The notes under the pieces: model-generated
The model's input: the letters and a program-made list of their open reading frames with translations, nothing else
What the model was told of the DNA's origin: nothing
The model's database searches: none
In this document: one piece after another, positions 8,348-8,804 of the stretch
How the letters are laid out: each line of letters begins with the position of its first letter
Position numbering within the stretch: the stretch's first letter is position 1
Translations under genes and position numbers: made by a program
DNA from: an uncultured Hyphomicrobiales bacterium
GTDB taxonomy: Bacteria > Pseudomonadota > Alphaproteobacteria > Rhizobiales > Beijerinckiaceae
DNA length: 8,804 nucleotides
Reading direction: 5' to 3'
Assembly: GCA_903916165.1 (NCBI GenBank)
Contig: CAIWVR010000043.1
Span: forward strand, 1-8,804

Positions 8348-8651
8348 CGACTGCGTCACCATATTCAGCGGGCGCGGCACCATTCAGGACAGCTTCGGCG
8401 AATTGTTCCACGTGACCGCAATGCGTGCAAATCAAGGTGACCAAAGGCTGCGCTACGGCCTCTCTGCCATGCCGATGATGCCCAACGTCTTGGCGCTCAA
8501 GGACAGTCCGATAACCTTGATCCGGCTGCTCGACGAGACCAAAGTCCCGTTGGCCGCAACCCGAACACACGATCAGGCTCGCGTGATGCATCAATCTACG
8601 AGCAAGCTTTTTAGCTTGCTCGCCAGCACGCACCCGAATGACCAGCGCCAT
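8340..8651 (-). CDS. Small four-cysteine zinc-ribbon protein
   Basis: The 103-aa product has two CxxC knuckles, C29-SG-C32 and C75-TH-C78, each followed by Gly and 42 residues apart. This is the layout of a zinc ribbon. The second knuckle sits in VTLICTHCGHVEQFAEAVL, which resembles the C-terminal strand and helix of a widespread family of small bacterial zinc-ribbon proteins of unknown role (pattern CxxCG ... LxCxxCGxxxFF/FxxxVLG). The assignment to that family is from memory. Zinc binding is inferred from the cysteines. The start has AAGGGGG 6 nt upstream (complement of 8658-8664) and lies 28 nt after the gap stop codon. The 3' end overlaps the coiled-coil gene by 8 nt. There is no signal peptide or membrane segment, so it is probably cytoplasmic. 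The opposite strand is also open here, but lacks comparable motifs. Confidence 0.75.
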   Translation of the reverse strand: MALVIRVRAGEQAKKLARRLMHHASLIVCSGCGQRDFGLVEQPDQGYRTVLERQDVGHHRHGREAVAQPLVTLICTHCGHVEQFAEAVLNGAAPAEYGDAVDE

Positions 8652-8679
8652 GGCGCGCCCCCTTCGCGACTTCGGCCAA

Positions 8680-8804
8680 CTAGATGAGCTTGCCCATCGC
8701 CACGGCCGTGTCGCTCATGCGGTTGGAAAAACCCCACTCGTTATCGTACCAGGACAGGATGCGCACGAAGGTGCCGTCCATGACCTTCGTCTGGTCCATA
8801 TGGA
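8680..8804 (-). CDS. gap: Glyceraldehyde-3-phosphate dehydrogenase, C-terminal end only
   Basis: The last 40 codons of GAPDH are present; the rest lies beyond the right edge of the window. The C-terminal signature is clear: [17 protein letters not shown] followed by [11 protein letters not shown] and a TAG stop. The NEWG stretch belongs to the NAD-binding pocket of the family. The enzyme oxidises and phosphorylates glyceraldehyde-3-phosphate to 1,3-bisphosphoglycerate, which Pgk then uses. It is upstream of the zinc-ribbon, coiled-coil, pgk and fba genes on the same strand, so the operon promoter is expected outside this window. Whether it is the glycolytic or photosynthetic (NADP) form cannot be told from this piece. 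Confidence 0.95.
   Translation of the reverse strand, partial: HMDQTKVMDGTFVRILSWYDNEWGFSNRMSDTAVAMGKLI

Noticed and set aside
8331..8687. A 118-residue + strand frame opposite the zinc-ribbon gene
   Set aside because: It has no motif or good ribosome-binding site. The - strand frame has paired CxxC motifs, a clear ribosome-binding site and operon-like overlaps.

Overview
The window looks like a chromosomal core-gene segment of an alphaproteobacterium, most probably of the order Hyphomicrobiales (Rhizobiales). The coding DNA is GC-rich with GC-rich third codon positions. The order pal-cpoB-tilS-ftsH is the one usual in Alphaproteobacteria, and a class I aldolase following pgk and gap is a common rhizobial arrangement. 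The genus cannot be settled from the sequence alone.

Left half, + strand (1-4972): a leader with a textbook CtrA-type box and a 22-bp palindrome precedes pal (outer-membrane lipoprotein that binds peptidoglycan). A strong terminator follows. Then come cpoB (periplasmic TolA/PBP1B coordinator) and tilS (tRNA-Ile lysidine synthetase), which overlap by 7 nt. ftsH (membrane AAA+ zinc protease) follows behind its own candidate heat-shock-type promoter and ends at a second strong terminator. Pal and CpoB act in envelope constriction at division. TilS and FtsH are housekeeping genes that commonly travel with them.

Middle (4973-5759): a sparse stretch between two converging core blocks. It holds one small unrecognised + strand gene (5211-5558) that may be truncated, immediately followed by a 127-bp palindromic element (28-bp inverted arms, 2 mismatches) of REP/BIME or MITE type. 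The stretch is bounded by two terminators that share an identical 18-nt core in opposite orientation.

Right half, - strand (5760-8804): a glycolytic/Calvin-type operon read right to left. It consists of the 3' end of gap, a small four-cysteine zinc-ribbon protein, a small coiled-coil protein with a C-terminal membrane anchor, pgk, and class I fba. The spacings are very tight: 28 nt, then an 8-nt overlap, a 4-nt ATGA overlap, and an 18-nt gap. The two small genes between gap and pgk are therefore translationally tied to central carbon metabolism. They are the most intriguing uncharacterised part of the window.

No CRISPR array, insertion sequence, tRNA, rRNA or phage gene was seen. Most of the window is ordinary core genome. 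The second looks worth taking are the zinc-ribbon/membrane pair, the CtrA box at pal, the palindromic element with its neighbouring broken-looking gene, and the heat-shock promoter of ftsH.
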